This document shows positions 42,799 through 52,568 of a stretch of DNA of 64,000 bases, piece by piece. Source of the stretch: an uncultured Alphaproteobacteria bacterium (GTDB lineage: Bacteria; Pseudomonadota; Alphaproteobacteria; HIMB59; GCA-002718135). The notes below the pieces were generated by a model that searched no databases, was not told where the DNA came from, and worked only from the letters and a program-made list of their open reading frames with translations. Numbering within the stretch: the stretch's first letter is position 1; each line of letters begins with the position of its first letter. The stretch covers positions 1 to 64,000 of the forward strand of contig CACOIH010000005.1 of NCBI GenBank assembly GCA_902627245.1, written 5' to 3'. The position numbers and the translations under genes are program-made.

Positions 42799-45570
42799 TT
42801 ATAACTTCTCAATTTTTGCTGCACAATATTTAAATTCAGGAATTTTTCCATATGGATCTAATGCGGGATTAGTTAATAGATTTGCAGCAGCCTCATTGTA
42901 ACAAAAAGGAATGAATATAACTCCTTCTGGTATAGCTCTATCTTGTCTAATTCTTATATCCAATGAACCTCTTCTAGTTGAAACTTTTATTTTATCACCA
43001 GGCTTCATGTTATTTTTTAAAATATCATTTGGTGAAATTGAAACTGATGGTTCTGGCTCTATAGCGTCTAGATTAGATGCCTTCCTTGTCATTGCACCAG
43101 TATGCCAATGTTCTAATTGCCTACCTGTGGTTAAAATCATAGCATAATCTTTATCTGGCATTTCATTAGGTGAGGTAACGCTTGCTGGTACGAATTTTCC
43201 TTTACCCGTTTCATTTGGAAATTTATCTCCAAAAACTATTTCTTCACCAGGTGTAGTTGGAGATTTACTTGGATAGGTTACAGAGTTTTCATTATTTAAT
43301 CTATCCCAAGAAATATTATTAAGAGATGGCATAGTTAAAGACATTTCGTCATAGATTTCTTTTGGGTGATTATAATTCCATTTTAAACCCATCTTTTTTC
43401 CTAGTTCATTTGTAATCCACCAGTCTTCTTTGGCGTCACCTGGGGCTTTGATAGCCTTTCTACCCATCTGTACTTGTCTATTTGTATTTGTCGCTGTTCC
43501 ATTCTTTTCGGGCCATGCAGAAGCTGGAAAAATAACATCAGCATATGTAGCAGTTTCTGTTAGAAAAATATCTTGTACAACTAGGTGATCTAACATTTGT
43601 AAAGCCTCTCTTGCGTGATTAAGATCAGGGTCTGACATTGCAGGATTTTCCCCTAATATGTACATTCCTTTAATTGTCTTTTCATGAATTGCATCCATTA
43701 TTTCTACGACTGTTAGTCCCTTTTTATCATCAAGGGGGATATCCCAAAATTTTTCAAAAAAATCTTTATTATTATTTTTATCTACTAATTGATAATCTGG
43801 ATACATCATTGGTATCAATCCTGCATCAGAAGCACCCTGAACGTTATTTTGTCCTCTTAGAGGATGTAGGCCAGCTCCTCTTTTACCAACATTACCTGTC
43901 ATTAGAGCTAGAGATATTAAACATCTAGCATTGTCAGTTCCATGTACATGTTGTGAAACTCCCATACCCCAAAAAATTATACCTTTATCAGTATTTGCAT
44001 AAAGTCTTGCAACTTCTCTAATCAATTCAGCAGAAATACCAGTTTCATTCTCCATAATATCTGGAGAATAATTTTTTAAGTGTCTCTTTAACTTATCAAA
44101 GCCCTCTGTGTGTGTTTTTATATACTCATTATTGAACAAGTTTTCCTCAATTATTACATTCATAATTGAGTTTAGTAATGCAACATCAGACCCTGGTTTG
44201 AATTGCAACATATGAGTCGCATGTTTTTTTAGTGCATGACCCCTAGGATCCATAACAATCAGTTTAGATCCTTTTTTTGCTGCATTTTTGAAAAAAGTTG
44301 CAGCCACTGGATGGTTTTCAGTAGGATTTGCACCTATTACGATTATTACATCAGAATGTTCAACTTCGTAAAAAGGAGCGGTTACTGCTCCAGAACCAAT
44401 TGTTTCCAATAATGCAGCAACTGATGATGCATGACAAAGACGAGTGCAATGGTCAACATTATTTGTATTGAACCCAGTTCTTATAAGTTTTTGAAACAAA
44501 TAAGCTTCTTCATTAGAACACTTGGCAGAACCAAAACCAGCCAAATTACTTTTTCCATTTCTTTTCTTTTTTAAATCAAGAAAACCTTTCGCAGCAAAAT
44601 CTATTGCTTCTTGCCAACTAGCTTCCCTAAAATATTCGTGAATATTAGAAAAATTTATACTAGGATGTAGATCCTTCTCCTTGCCTTTAATCCTTATTAA
44701 TGGCTTTGTAAGTCTTTCAGGATTATTAACATAATCAAAACCAAACCTGCCCTTAACACACAACCTATTTTTATTAGCTGGACCATCAATGCCATTTACA
44801 TATTTTATTTTATTATCTTTAACATTGTATTCAATTTGACATCCAACACCACAGTATGGACACACACTATTAACTTTTTTATCTACGTGACTGTGACCAA
44901 CACCATCCTTGTCAACAACTGAAGCAGGCATAAGAGCTCCTGTAGGACATGCTTGAACACATTCGCCACAAGCAACACAAGTGCTATCGCCCATTGGATC
45001 ATCAAAATCAAAAACAATTTTTGAATTTTCACCTCTGTAAGCCATACCAATTACATCGTTAACTTGTACTTCTCTACATGCTCTAACGCATAGATTACAT
45101 TGAATACATGCATCTAAATTAACTGCCATGCTGGGATGTGATGTATCAGATTGGCAAGGAGTTTTTTTTGGGAATCTACTCTCTTTGACCTCTACTTTAT
45201 CTATCCAGTTCCAAAATTTTGAATCATTATCATGCGAAATATCTCTTTCAGGCTGATCTGATAAAAGTAGTTCAAAAACTAACTCTCTAGATTTTTTTGC
45301 TTTTTCAGATGAAGTATTTACCTTCATTTCATTAGTAGGTTTTCTAATACATGAAGCCGCTAAGACTCTTTCTCCTTCAATTTCAACCATACAAGCTCTG
45401 CAATTACCATCAGCTCTATAACCTGGTTTATTTGCATAACATAAATGTGGTATTTCAGTCCCAAGTCTATTAGCAACTTGCCAAATTGTTTCATCTTGTA
45501 GAGCCTCAACTTTTTTATCATTTAAATAAAATTTAATTTTGTTTTCACTCATAAGTAATCTCGTTTTCAA
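42799..45570 (-). CDS. fdsA: NAD-dependent formate dehydrogenase alpha subunit (Cys-type molybdopterin)
   Basis: N-terminal [2Fe-2S] and ferredoxin CxxC motifs, molybdopterin domain with HCTRLCHASSVAAL; true start probably MSENKIKF (45552). Confidence 0.92.
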   Translation of the reverse strand: MKTRLLMSENKIKFYLNDKKVEALQDETIWQVANRLGTEIPHLCYANKPGYRADGNCRACMVEIEGERVLAASCIRKPTNEMKVNTSSEKAKKSRELVFELLLSDQPERDISHDNDSKFWNWIDKVEVKESRFPKKTPCQSDTSHPSMAVNLDACIQCNLCVRACREVQVNDVIGMAYRGENSKIVFDFDDPMGDSTCVACGECVQACPTGALMPASVVDKDGVGHSHVDKKVNSVCPYCGVGCQIEYNVKDNKIKYVNGIDGPANKNRLCVKGRFGFDYVNNPERLTKPLIRIKGKEKDLHPSINFSNIHEYFREASWQEAIDFAAKGFLDLKKKRNGKSNLAGFGSAKCSNEEAYLFQKLIRTGFNTNNVDHCTRLCHASSVAALLETIGSGAVTAPFYEVEHSDVIIVIGANPTENHPVAATFFKNAAKKGSKLIVMDPRGHALKKHATHMLQFKPGSDVALLNSIMNVIIEENLFNNEYIKTHTEGFDKLKRHLKNYSPDIMENETGISAELIREVARLYANTDKGIIFWGMGVSQHVHGTDNARCLISLALMTGNVGKRGAGLHPLRGQNNVQGASDAGLIPMMYPDYQLVDKNNNKDFFEKFWDIPLDDKKGLTVVEIMDAIHEKTIKGMYILGENPAMSDPDLNHAREALQMLDHLVVQDIFLTETATYADVIFPASAWPEKNGTATNTNRQVQMGRKAIKAPGDAKEDWWITNELGKKMGLKWNYNHPKEIYDEMSLTMPSLNNISWDRLNNENSVTYPSKSPTTPGEEIVFGDKFPNETGKGKFVPASVTSPNEMPDKDYAMILTTGRQLEHWHTGAMTRKASNLDAIEPEPSVSISPNDILKNNMKPGDKIKVSTRRGSLDIRIRQDRAIPEGVIFIPFCYNEAAANLLTNPALDPYGKIPEFKYCAAKIEKL

Positions 45571-47248
45571 AATATTTTAGTACAGAATTAAGTGGATTTG
45601 TTGCTGCTTGACCTAATCCACAGATAGAAGCTTGAGACATAACTTGAGATAAGTCAGCTAATTTTTCTTTATTCCATTTTTTTTCTTTCATCAATTTAAC
45701 TGTTTTTTCTGTACCAGCTCTACATGGTGTGCATTGGCCACAACTTTCTTCCTCAAAGAAACGAAGTAGATTGAGTGCTACATCCTTTATATTATCCTTA
45801 TCAGATAAAACTACTATAGCTGCAGAACCAAGAAAACATCCAGCATCGGTTAATTCTTTTGAGCCGTAATCTAAAGGAATATTGTTCATTGATGCTGGTA
45901 AGATGCCTCCAGAAGCACCGCCAGGAAGATATCCTTTAAATATGTGTCCTTCTTCCATGCCATCACAATAATTATCAATTAATTCTTGAATTGTAACTCC
46001 TGCAGGAGCGACCTTAACACCAGGCGCTTTAACATGACCAGAGACTGAAAAACTATGAAATCCTTTTTTTCCACCAGAACCCTGATCAGCAAACCATTTT
46101 GGTCCTTTCTCAATTATATCTCTTATCCAAAATAATGTTTCTAAATTATTTGTTAATGTTGGTGATCCAAATAATCCAATCTCAGCAACATAAGGAGGTC
46201 TATGACGTGGTAAACCTCGTTTGCCCTCTATACTTTCAATCATTGCAGACTCTTCACCACAAATATAAGCACCTGCACCTCTTCTTAGTATAAAATGATT
46301 TTTAGAGATTATATTTTCTTGTTCTAACTTTTTTATTTCATCATTCAAAATTTTAATTACAGCAGGATACTCATCTCTCATATAAATATAGACTTTATCA
46401 GCGCCAATGAAACTTGATGCAATTAAAGCTCCTTCCAAAAATCTATGAGGATCTCTTTCAAGATATGACCTATCTTTAAATGTACCTGGCTCCCCTTCAT
46501 CACCATTTACAGCTACATATTTATTTCCTTTATATCCCGATACAATTTCCCATTTTTTTCCAGTAGGAAAACCTGCTCCGCCTTTACCCTTCAAACCACT
46601 TTCATTAAGTGAGTCTAGTATTTGTTTTTTTGAAATTTCACCTTGTTTAATTTTTTTTGCAACTTCGTATCCACCTTGTTTCTTATATTGTTGTAAATCA
46701 ATATAATCAGGAATAATTGGATCGAATTTATTATCCTCTATTGTTTTTTTTACGTCTGCTAAATTGGCGTTATCAACATAATTTTTACCAACACAAACTG
46801 TGGGAGCAACTTGACATCTTCCCATACAAGGACCTGGAACAACCTTAATATTATTATTTTGTAAACTTTTTAGATCATCAAGTAATTTATGTGCTCCAAA
46901 TAACTCACAAGTTAAGCTTTCACATACTCTCACTACTTTAATAGGATTATAATTTTCACTATTTTTAACTATATTGAAATGAGCATAAAATGTCGCTACT
47001 TCATAAATTTCAGTTAGTGGTAAATTAGTTAATGTTGATAGTGCTACAAGATGCTTATCATATAAAACTCCAAAATTGTCCTGTAAGACATGTAAATATT
47101 CAATCAGTTCATCGCGCTTAAAATTAGTTGCAATAAAAAGTTTAGATACCTCTTCCAGGTAAATATCTTCAACCTGCCTTCCTTTAGGCGACCATCTTCT
47201 CTTCTTCTTTTTTAAAGAAGTTTCTGTTTGAGAAACAAATTTATCCAT
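45545..47248 (-). CDS. fdsB: Fused formate dehydrogenase gamma-beta subunit (NuoE-like + NuoF-like)
   Basis: N-terminal NuoE motif CESLTCELFGAH...GPCMGRCQVAPTV, C-terminal NuoF GRGGAGFPTGKKW-like (GKGGAGFPTGKKW), NGDEGEPGTFKDR, ESCGQCTPCRAGT; start taken as MDKFVSQ (ORF track 47287). Confidence 0.9.
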   Translation of the reverse strand: MDKFVSQTETSLKKKKRRWSPKGRQVEDIYLEEVSKLFIATNFKRDELIEYLHVLQDNFGVLYDKHLVALSTLTNLPLTEIYEVATFYAHFNIVKNSENYNPIKVVRVCESLTCELFGAHKLLDDLKSLQNNNIKVVPGPCMGRCQVAPTVCVGKNYVDNANLADVKKTIEDNKFDPIIPDYIDLQQYKKQGGYEVAKKIKQGEISKKQILDSLNESGLKGKGGAGFPTGKKWEIVSGYKGNKYVAVNGDEGEPGTFKDRSYLERDPHRFLEGALIASSFIGADKVYIYMRDEYPAVIKILNDEIKKLEQENIISKNHFILRRGAGAYICGEESAMIESIEGKRGLPRHRPPYVAEIGLFGSPTLTNNLETLFWIRDIIEKGPKWFADQGSGGKKGFHSFSVSGHVKAPGVKVAPAGVTIQELIDNYCDGMEEGHIFKGYLPGGASGGILPASMNNIPLDYGSKELTDAGCFLGSAAIVVLSDKDNIKDVALNLLRFFEEESCGQCTPCRAGTEKTVKLMKEKKWNKEKLADLSQVMSQASICGLGQAATNPLNSVLKYFENEITYE

Positions 47249-47293
47249 ACTACCGTTCCAATTAATATAATATATATTAAGTAACAAAATGTC

Positions 47294-47545
47294 ATGAAAG
47301 ATTTAGTTGAAAATGATGAAATAGTTCTTGATACTAGTGGTACAGAATGTCCTATCCCAGTACTTAAAGCGAGAAGACTAGCCTCTGAATTAACCAATGA
47401 TGTTGTTATCAAAGTAGTAGCAACAGATCCACTAGCAGAGGCAGATTTTGAACATTACTGTGAACAATCAAATTTTGAATACTTAAGTTGTAATAAAGAA
47501 AATGGTAAAATTATAATTAGGTATAAATTTAAAAAAGAAACTTAA
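47294..47545 (+). CDS. tusA: TusA/SirA-family sulfurtransferase
   Basis: CPxP motif: LDTSGTECPIPVLKARRLA; 83 aa. Confidence 0.85.
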   Translation: MKDLVENDEIVLDTSGTECPIPVLKARRLASELTNDVVIKVVATDPLAEADFEHYCEQSNFEYLSCNKENGKIIIRYKFKKET

Positions 47546-48753
47546 AATAGAGTTTCAAAATCATAGTAATTAAACATATCACCTTTTTTTATCTCAGATA
47601 CTTCTTCATCTATTTCTATAATGCCATCAGAGTATGAAACTGAGCTAATCATCCCAGATCCTTGCTTTGGATATTTAATAGCTACATCTTGATTATTTAT
47701 TGTTTTTTTAATTATTCTAAGCCATTCCATTCTTTGTGTTTTCTTCTTCATACTAAAATTAGCAGCAATTTTGTTTGAATTAGGTAGTTTGAAGTTTCCC
47801 CCTGACAGTTTTTCTATTAAGGGTTTGATTAGCATGGCATACAAAAGTTGTACTGACACTGGATTACCAGGTAAACAAATAACATAACAATTATTAATTT
47901 TTCCGAACGCAATGGGCCTTCCTGGTTTTATTGCAGCTCTCCAAAAAAATATATTACCTAGACTTGATAATGCATTAATTAAATGATCCTCATCACCTAC
48001 TGAAGCACCTCCAGCAGTAATAATAATGTTATTTTTTTTTGAGGCAGTTAAAAGATTACTTTTAACAATTTTCAGATTATCTTTCAGATTGCCGAAATAT
48101 TTTTTAGAAATAAATTTTTGATCAAGAAGTGAATTAAGTGCAAAATAATTTGAATTATTTATTTCTGAATTTTTTAAATTTTCAGTTGGTTTGCGTAATT
48201 CGTCACCACTTGTAAAAAACCCAATTTTAATTTTTTTAAAAACTTTAACTTTTCTAATACCTGACGCTGCTATTAAATTAATATTTTGGTGATTTATTTT
48301 TGATCCTTTGGATAAAATTTTTTGGTTTTTTCTAATATCTTCACCTTTCAGTCTATAATTTTCACCTAAATTTGGAAATTTTAATAATTTAATTTTATCT
48401 TTATCTATTAATGTATTTTCTTGCATAACTATGGTCGAGGAATTTGAAGGCATTCTTGCGCCAGTAAATACCCTGATTGCTTCACCCGATTTAATTTTAA
48501 TATTTTTTTTATCACCTGCTGCTATTCTCCTGGTACAATAAAAATATTTATTATTTAAATCTTTTTTTAGCAATGCATAGCCATCTACAGCAGAATTATT
48601 AAATGGCGGTAAGTTTATCTTGCTTTTTAAGTTTTCAAATAAGAATCTTCCTTGAGAGTTTTGTAAATTTACTAATTCTGATTTAACAATAATATTTTTC
48701 TGTTTTTTAAAAAATTCAATTATCTGTCTTTTTGTAAGTGGCAATTTATTCAT
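47542..48753 (-). CDS. moeA: Molybdopterin molybdenumtransferase MoeA
   Basis: PPFNNSAVDGYAL, RVFTGARMPSNSSTIVMQE, TAGGASVGDEDHL, CLPGNPVSV. Confidence 0.92.
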   Translation of the reverse strand: MNKLPLTKRQIIEFFKKQKNIIVKSELVNLQNSQGRFLFENLKSKINLPPFNNSAVDGYALLKKDLNNKYFYCTRRIAAGDKKNIKIKSGEAIRVFTGARMPSNSSTIVMQENTLIDKDKIKLLKFPNLGENYRLKGEDIRKNQKILSKGSKINHQNINLIAASGIRKVKVFKKIKIGFFTSGDELRKPTENLKNSEINNSNYFALNSLLDQKFISKKYFGNLKDNLKIVKSNLLTASKKNNIIITAGGASVGDEDHLINALSSLGNIFFWRAAIKPGRPIAFGKINNCYVICLPGNPVSVQLLYAMLIKPLIEKLSGGNFKLPNSNKIAANFSMKKKTQRMEWLRIIKKTINNQDVAIKYPKQGSGMISSVSYSDGIIEIDEEVSEIKKGDMFNYYDFETLF

Positions 48754-49235
48754 TATAAATCTTCTAAAATAAAGTTAACAATATTATCAATCTCATCTTT
48801 TTTAAATTGTTTTAAATCTGTATTAATTTTTTCTTCCGAGATCACTGCTTTTATGTTTGAAATTTTGTTAAATAAATGGTCATCATTGCCTTTTTTAATT
48901 ATCTCAATTTTTGGATGATTATCATTTTTAAAACCTTCTACAATAACAATATCTGTTTCACTTAATTGATTTAATAAATCATTTAAAGTTTGTTCTTTAG
49001 AATTATTAAGTTCAGTAATTTTTACCCATCTTTTTGATGAACTTACTAATACTTGTGATGATCCCGCTTCTCTATGAAAATAGCTATCTGTGCCCTTATG
49101 ATCAATATCAAATTCATGATGAGCATGCTTAATTGATGATACACGATAATTTTTTATTTTTAATTTTTTAATAATTTTGCTTGCAAAATATGTCTTTCCA
49201 GAATTCTTCCATCCAACTATTCCTACAATTTTCAT
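48753..49235 (-). CDS. mobB: Molybdopterin-guanine dinucleotide biosynthesis protein MobB
   Basis: GWKNSGKTYFASKII (P-loop), SIKHAHHEFDIDHKGTDSYFHREAGS. Confidence 0.9.
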   Translation of the reverse strand: MKIVGIVGWKNSGKTYFASKIIKKLKIKNYRVSSIKHAHHEFDIDHKGTDSYFHREAGSSQVLVSSSKRWVKITELNNSKEQTLNDLLNQLSETDIVIVEGFKNDNHPKIEIIKKGNDDHLFNKISNIKAVISEEKINTDLKQFKKDEIDNIVNFILEDL

Positions 49236-49924
49236 TTAACTGACCTATTATTTAATAAATATACGAAAGAATATATAATAATTGTAATTGATATAAGTAC
49301 CAATCCTAAAGCCATAGCATATTCTAAGTTACCCATTCTAGTCTCAAGAGAAATCGCAGTGGTCATCACACGTGTATAATGGTCTATATTACCACCAACA
49401 ATCATAACAGCTCCTACTTCAGAAATAGCTCTTCCAAATGCTGATAATAATGTTGTAATTAATAAAAAGTAACTATGATTAAATAAAAGTTTTGCTGAGC
49501 CCATAAAAGGAATGTTTAATGATCTTATCTGGTCTTTAAATTCAAACCAATTCTTAGAAAATATTTCATGAGATAAAGATACAACAATTGGAAATATTAT
49601 TATTGTTTGGGCAATTATCATTGCAGATGGAGTATACAATAATTGCAAAACTCCAAGAGGACCACCAGAAGCAAAAATAAAATAAACAATCAAACCTACA
49701 ACTACGGGAGGAATACCCATTAATGAGTTTAATAAAACTAGTAATATTTTTTTTAGAAAAAAATTATAAATTGCTAAGCAGTATCCTATTAAAAAACCTA
49801 AAATTGAAGCAATAATAAGAGCTGTAAAACTAACAAATAAGGATAAAATGATTATGTCCCACAACTCTGGATCAAGAGTAATGATTAATTCTATAGAATT
49901 TATAAAAATTTCTAATATGTTCAT
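49232..49924 (-). CDS. tupB: Tungstate/molybdate ABC transporter permease, TupB-like
   Basis: Permease motif AFGRAISEVGAVMIVGGNIDHYTRVMTTAISLET; start taken as MNILEIF (ORF track 49984 would overlap fdhD). Confidence 0.8.
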   Translation of the reverse strand: MNILEIFINSIELIITLDPELWDIIILSLFVSFTALIIASILGFLIGYCLAIYNFFLKKILLVLLNSLMGIPPVVVGLIVYFIFASGGPLGVLQLLYTPSAMIIAQTIIIFPIVVSLSHEIFSKNWFEFKDQIRSLNIPFMGSAKLLFNHSYFLLITTLLSAFGRAISEVGAVMIVGGNIDHYTRVMTTAISLETRMGNLEYAMALGLVLISITIIIYSFVYLLNNRSVK

Positions 49925-49950
49925 ATAAGTTATTAGTTTATTTACAACAA

Positions 49951-50766
49951 ATGAAAAAAAAAGAGAAATATTTAGTATCACCAAATATTAAAGATAAATC
50001 GCTTATAACTGAGCTAAAAGGCATAGATGAAAATGGTAAAAAGATTAAATCAAAAGTTATAAATGAGAAGTCACTTACGATATTTCTAAATAATCAGGAA
50101 ATTGTGACACTAATGTCAATTGGTGATCATCCAAAATATCTTGCGATAGGATATTTACTCAATCAAAATATGCTCAAAAGAAGTGACAAAATTTCAAAGG
50201 TAGAATTTGACAAAGAGTTGAATGTTGTTGTTGTACGCACAAAAAGAAAAACTAATTACGAAAATAAATTAAAGAAAAAAATTACAACTAGTGGTTGTGC
50301 GATAGGAACAGTTTTTGGCGATATATATGATGAAATTAAAAAAACTAAATTAAAATCAAAGAGAAAAATAAAACATAAATGGATCTATGAAATTTCAAAA
50401 AAAATTACTTTAACTCCAAGCCTATACATAGAAGCAGGAGCCATTCATGGATGTGCGATAATTCAAAATAATAAACCTTTGATTTATATGGAGGATGTAG
50501 GCAGACATAATGCTGTAGATAAAATTGCTGGATATATGTTCTTAAAAAAAATAAGTTCATCAAATAAAATCTTTTATACAACAGGTAGATTAACTAGTGA
50601 GATGGTTATTAAAACAATTAAAATGAGAATTCCTATATTAATATCTAGATCTGGTTTTACAGCTTGGGGTGTGGAGCTAGCAAAAGGGTCTAACTTAACA
50701 CTAATTGGAAGAGCAAAAGGTAAAAAATATTTAGCTCTTTCAGGAGAAGAAAGAATTGAATATTAA
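49951..50766 (+). CDS. fdhD: Formate dehydrogenase sulfurtransferase FdhD
   Basis: TTSGCAIGTVFGD, MEDVGRHNAVDKIAGYM, TTGRLTSEMVIK. Confidence 0.9.
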   Translation: MKKKEKYLVSPNIKDKSLITELKGIDENGKKIKSKVINEKSLTIFLNNQEIVTLMSIGDHPKYLAIGYLLNQNMLKRSDKISKVEFDKELNVVVVRTKRKTNYENKLKKKITTSGCAIGTVFGDIYDEIKKTKLKSKRKIKHKWIYEISKKITLTPSLYIEAGAIHGCAIIQNNKPLIYMEDVGRHNAVDKIAGYMFLKKISSSNKIFYTTGRLTSEMVIKTIKMRIPILISRSGFTAWGVELAKGSNLTLIGRAKGKKYLALSGEERIEY

Positions 50767-51367
50767 TAAAGAAAAAATATTATTTGCAATTCTAGCAGGC
50801 GGTCAATCTAGAAGATTTGGTGGAGGCTACAAAACTTTTACTAAAATTTGTGGTACAAGTATCTTAAATCAAATTATTAAGACATTAAGTAATTTTAGTA
50901 ATGACATAATTATAAACGCCAATAACCTTGATGAATTTAAAAACTTAAATCAGACTATTGTTGAAGATAAATTTGAGGGCTTTCTTGGCCCTTTAGCTGG
51001 AATACATGCATCAATTCTATGGATAACAAATAACCGATTAGAGAAAGAATGGTTATTTACTGTACCAAGTGATACACCTTTTTTACCCAATAACTTACTT
51101 GATAAATTTTTATCAGCATATTCCTCAGGCACAGAGATACTCATAGCAAGATCAAATAATAGACATCATCCAGTTATTGCGATGTGGCATGTATCTCTTT
51201 TGAAGAGTTTAGAAAAAGAATTAAAATTAGAAAATAGTAAAATTATGCTTTGGGTAAAAAAACATAAATATAAATTTGTAGATTTTAGTGATGATCAAGA
51301 AAAAAATTTTTTTAATATAAACACTCAAGAAGACTTAATTAATGCAAAGAAAATAAATGTTGAATAA
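50756..51367 (+). CDS. mobA: Molybdenum cofactor guanylyltransferase MobA (TTG start)
   Basis: AILAGGQSRRFGGGYKTF; EDKFEGFLGPLAGIHASI; TVPSDTPFLP. Confidence 0.9.
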   Translation: MNINKEKILFAILAGGQSRRFGGGYKTFTKICGTSILNQIIKTLSNFSNDIIINANNLDEFKNLNQTIVEDKFEGFLGPLAGIHASILWITNNRLEKEWLFTVPSDTPFLPNNLLDKFLSAYSSGTEILIARSNNRHHPVIAMWHVSLLKSLEKELKLENSKIMLWVKKHKYKFVDFSDDQEKNFFNINTQEDLINAKKINVE

Positions 51368-51409
51368 TGTATTTGAATAATTATTTTTTTCTATAAAAAA
51401 GATAACATA

Positions 51410-52504
51410 ATGTCTTTTTCAATACATCGAATCTTCCCTGGTGTTTTTTTTAGTTTTATAATTGCATATGCCGGAATATATATAAGTAAATTTATAGGAA
51501 GTGAGGTATTAAATTTAAATAAAAGTCCAATTTCTCCAATTATGCTCTCAATAATAATCGGTCTGATAATCGGAAACATTATTACTATTCCCTCTATATT
51601 TTCTGAAGGAATAAAATTTTCTCTAAAATTTATTCTTAGATTAGGAATAATTTGCCTTGGGATTAGATTAGGACTTTTGGATATCTTAAAAGTAGGAGTT
51701 ATTGGTGTACCTTTAATTATAGCTTGTATTATTATTTCAATTTTACTTGTTAAGTATTTTTGTAAATTTTTAGATGTTCCTTCAAAAATTGGTTCTCTAA
51801 TTGCAGTTGGTACAAGTATATGTGGTGCTTCAGCGATAGTTGCTACTAGCCCCGCAATAAATGCTAATAAAGAAGAGGTAACATATGCAATTGCTAATAT
51901 TACTATATTTGGAATAATTGCTATGTTTATATATCCATTTTTAGCACATTATCTATTTAATGGTGATGAACTATCAGTTGGATTATTTTTAGGTACATCA
52001 ATTCATGAAACAGCTCAGGTTGCTGGTGCTGGATTAATTTATGCAGAGCAATACAGATCTCCTACCACTATGGATATTGCGACAATTACAAAACTTGTAA
52101 GAAATATTAGTATGATAATTGTAATACCATTTATTAGTTATTTATATTTAAAAAATAATGTCGATAATAAAAATGTTAAACCATCAATTCTATCAATGTT
52201 TCCTCTATTTATAATTGGTTTTATCTTTATGGGATTAATTAGATCAGTTGGAGACTATGGTATTCAAAGTGCTGACCAAGCTTTTGGAATGCTTTCTGAC
52301 TACCAATGGCAATCTATTATTAATTATATTAAATTACTAGCTGAGTATTCTCTTGCTATAGCTATGGCAGCAGTTGGTGTAAGTACAAACTTAGTATCAT
52401 TAAGGAGCTTAGGTATAAGGCCGTTTTATGTAGGTTTCTCAGCAGCATTAAGTGTTGGTTTTGTAAGCTATATTGGCATTATCTTTTTGAATTATTTTAT
52501 TTAG
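51410..52504 (+). CDS. YeiH/UPF0324 family putative sulfate exporter
   Basis: GTSICGASAIVATSPAINA, GTSIHETAQVAGAG, LRLGIICLGIRLGL. Confidence 0.85.
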   Translation: MSFSIHRIFPGVFFSFIIAYAGIYISKFIGSEVLNLNKSPISPIMLSIIIGLIIGNIITIPSIFSEGIKFSLKFILRLGIICLGIRLGLLDILKVGVIGVPLIIACIIISILLVKYFCKFLDVPSKIGSLIAVGTSICGASAIVATSPAINANKEEVTYAIANITIFGIIAMFIYPFLAHYLFNGDELSVGLFLGTSIHETAQVAGAGLIYAEQYRSPTTMDIATITKLVRNISMIIVIPFISYLYLKNNVDNKNVKPSILSMFPLFIIGFIFMGLIRSVGDYGIQSADQAFGMLSDYQWQSIINYIKLLAEYSLAIAMAAVGVSTNLVSLRSLGIRPFYVGFSAALSVGFVSYIGIIFLNYFI

Positions 52505-52568
52505 TTTTCTAAAAGCAAATATAATTGTACTTAAGAACTATTAAATATATAAAAAATTAAACCATAAT

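Noticed and set aside
43700-44500. Possible selenocysteine formate dehydrogenase
   Set aside because: The molybdenum-ligand position reads HCTRLCHA with Cys and no in-frame TGA is present.
47212-47412. 66-aa minus-strand ORF
   Set aside because: Antisense to tusA-like gene and overlapping the fdsGB start; no homology signal.
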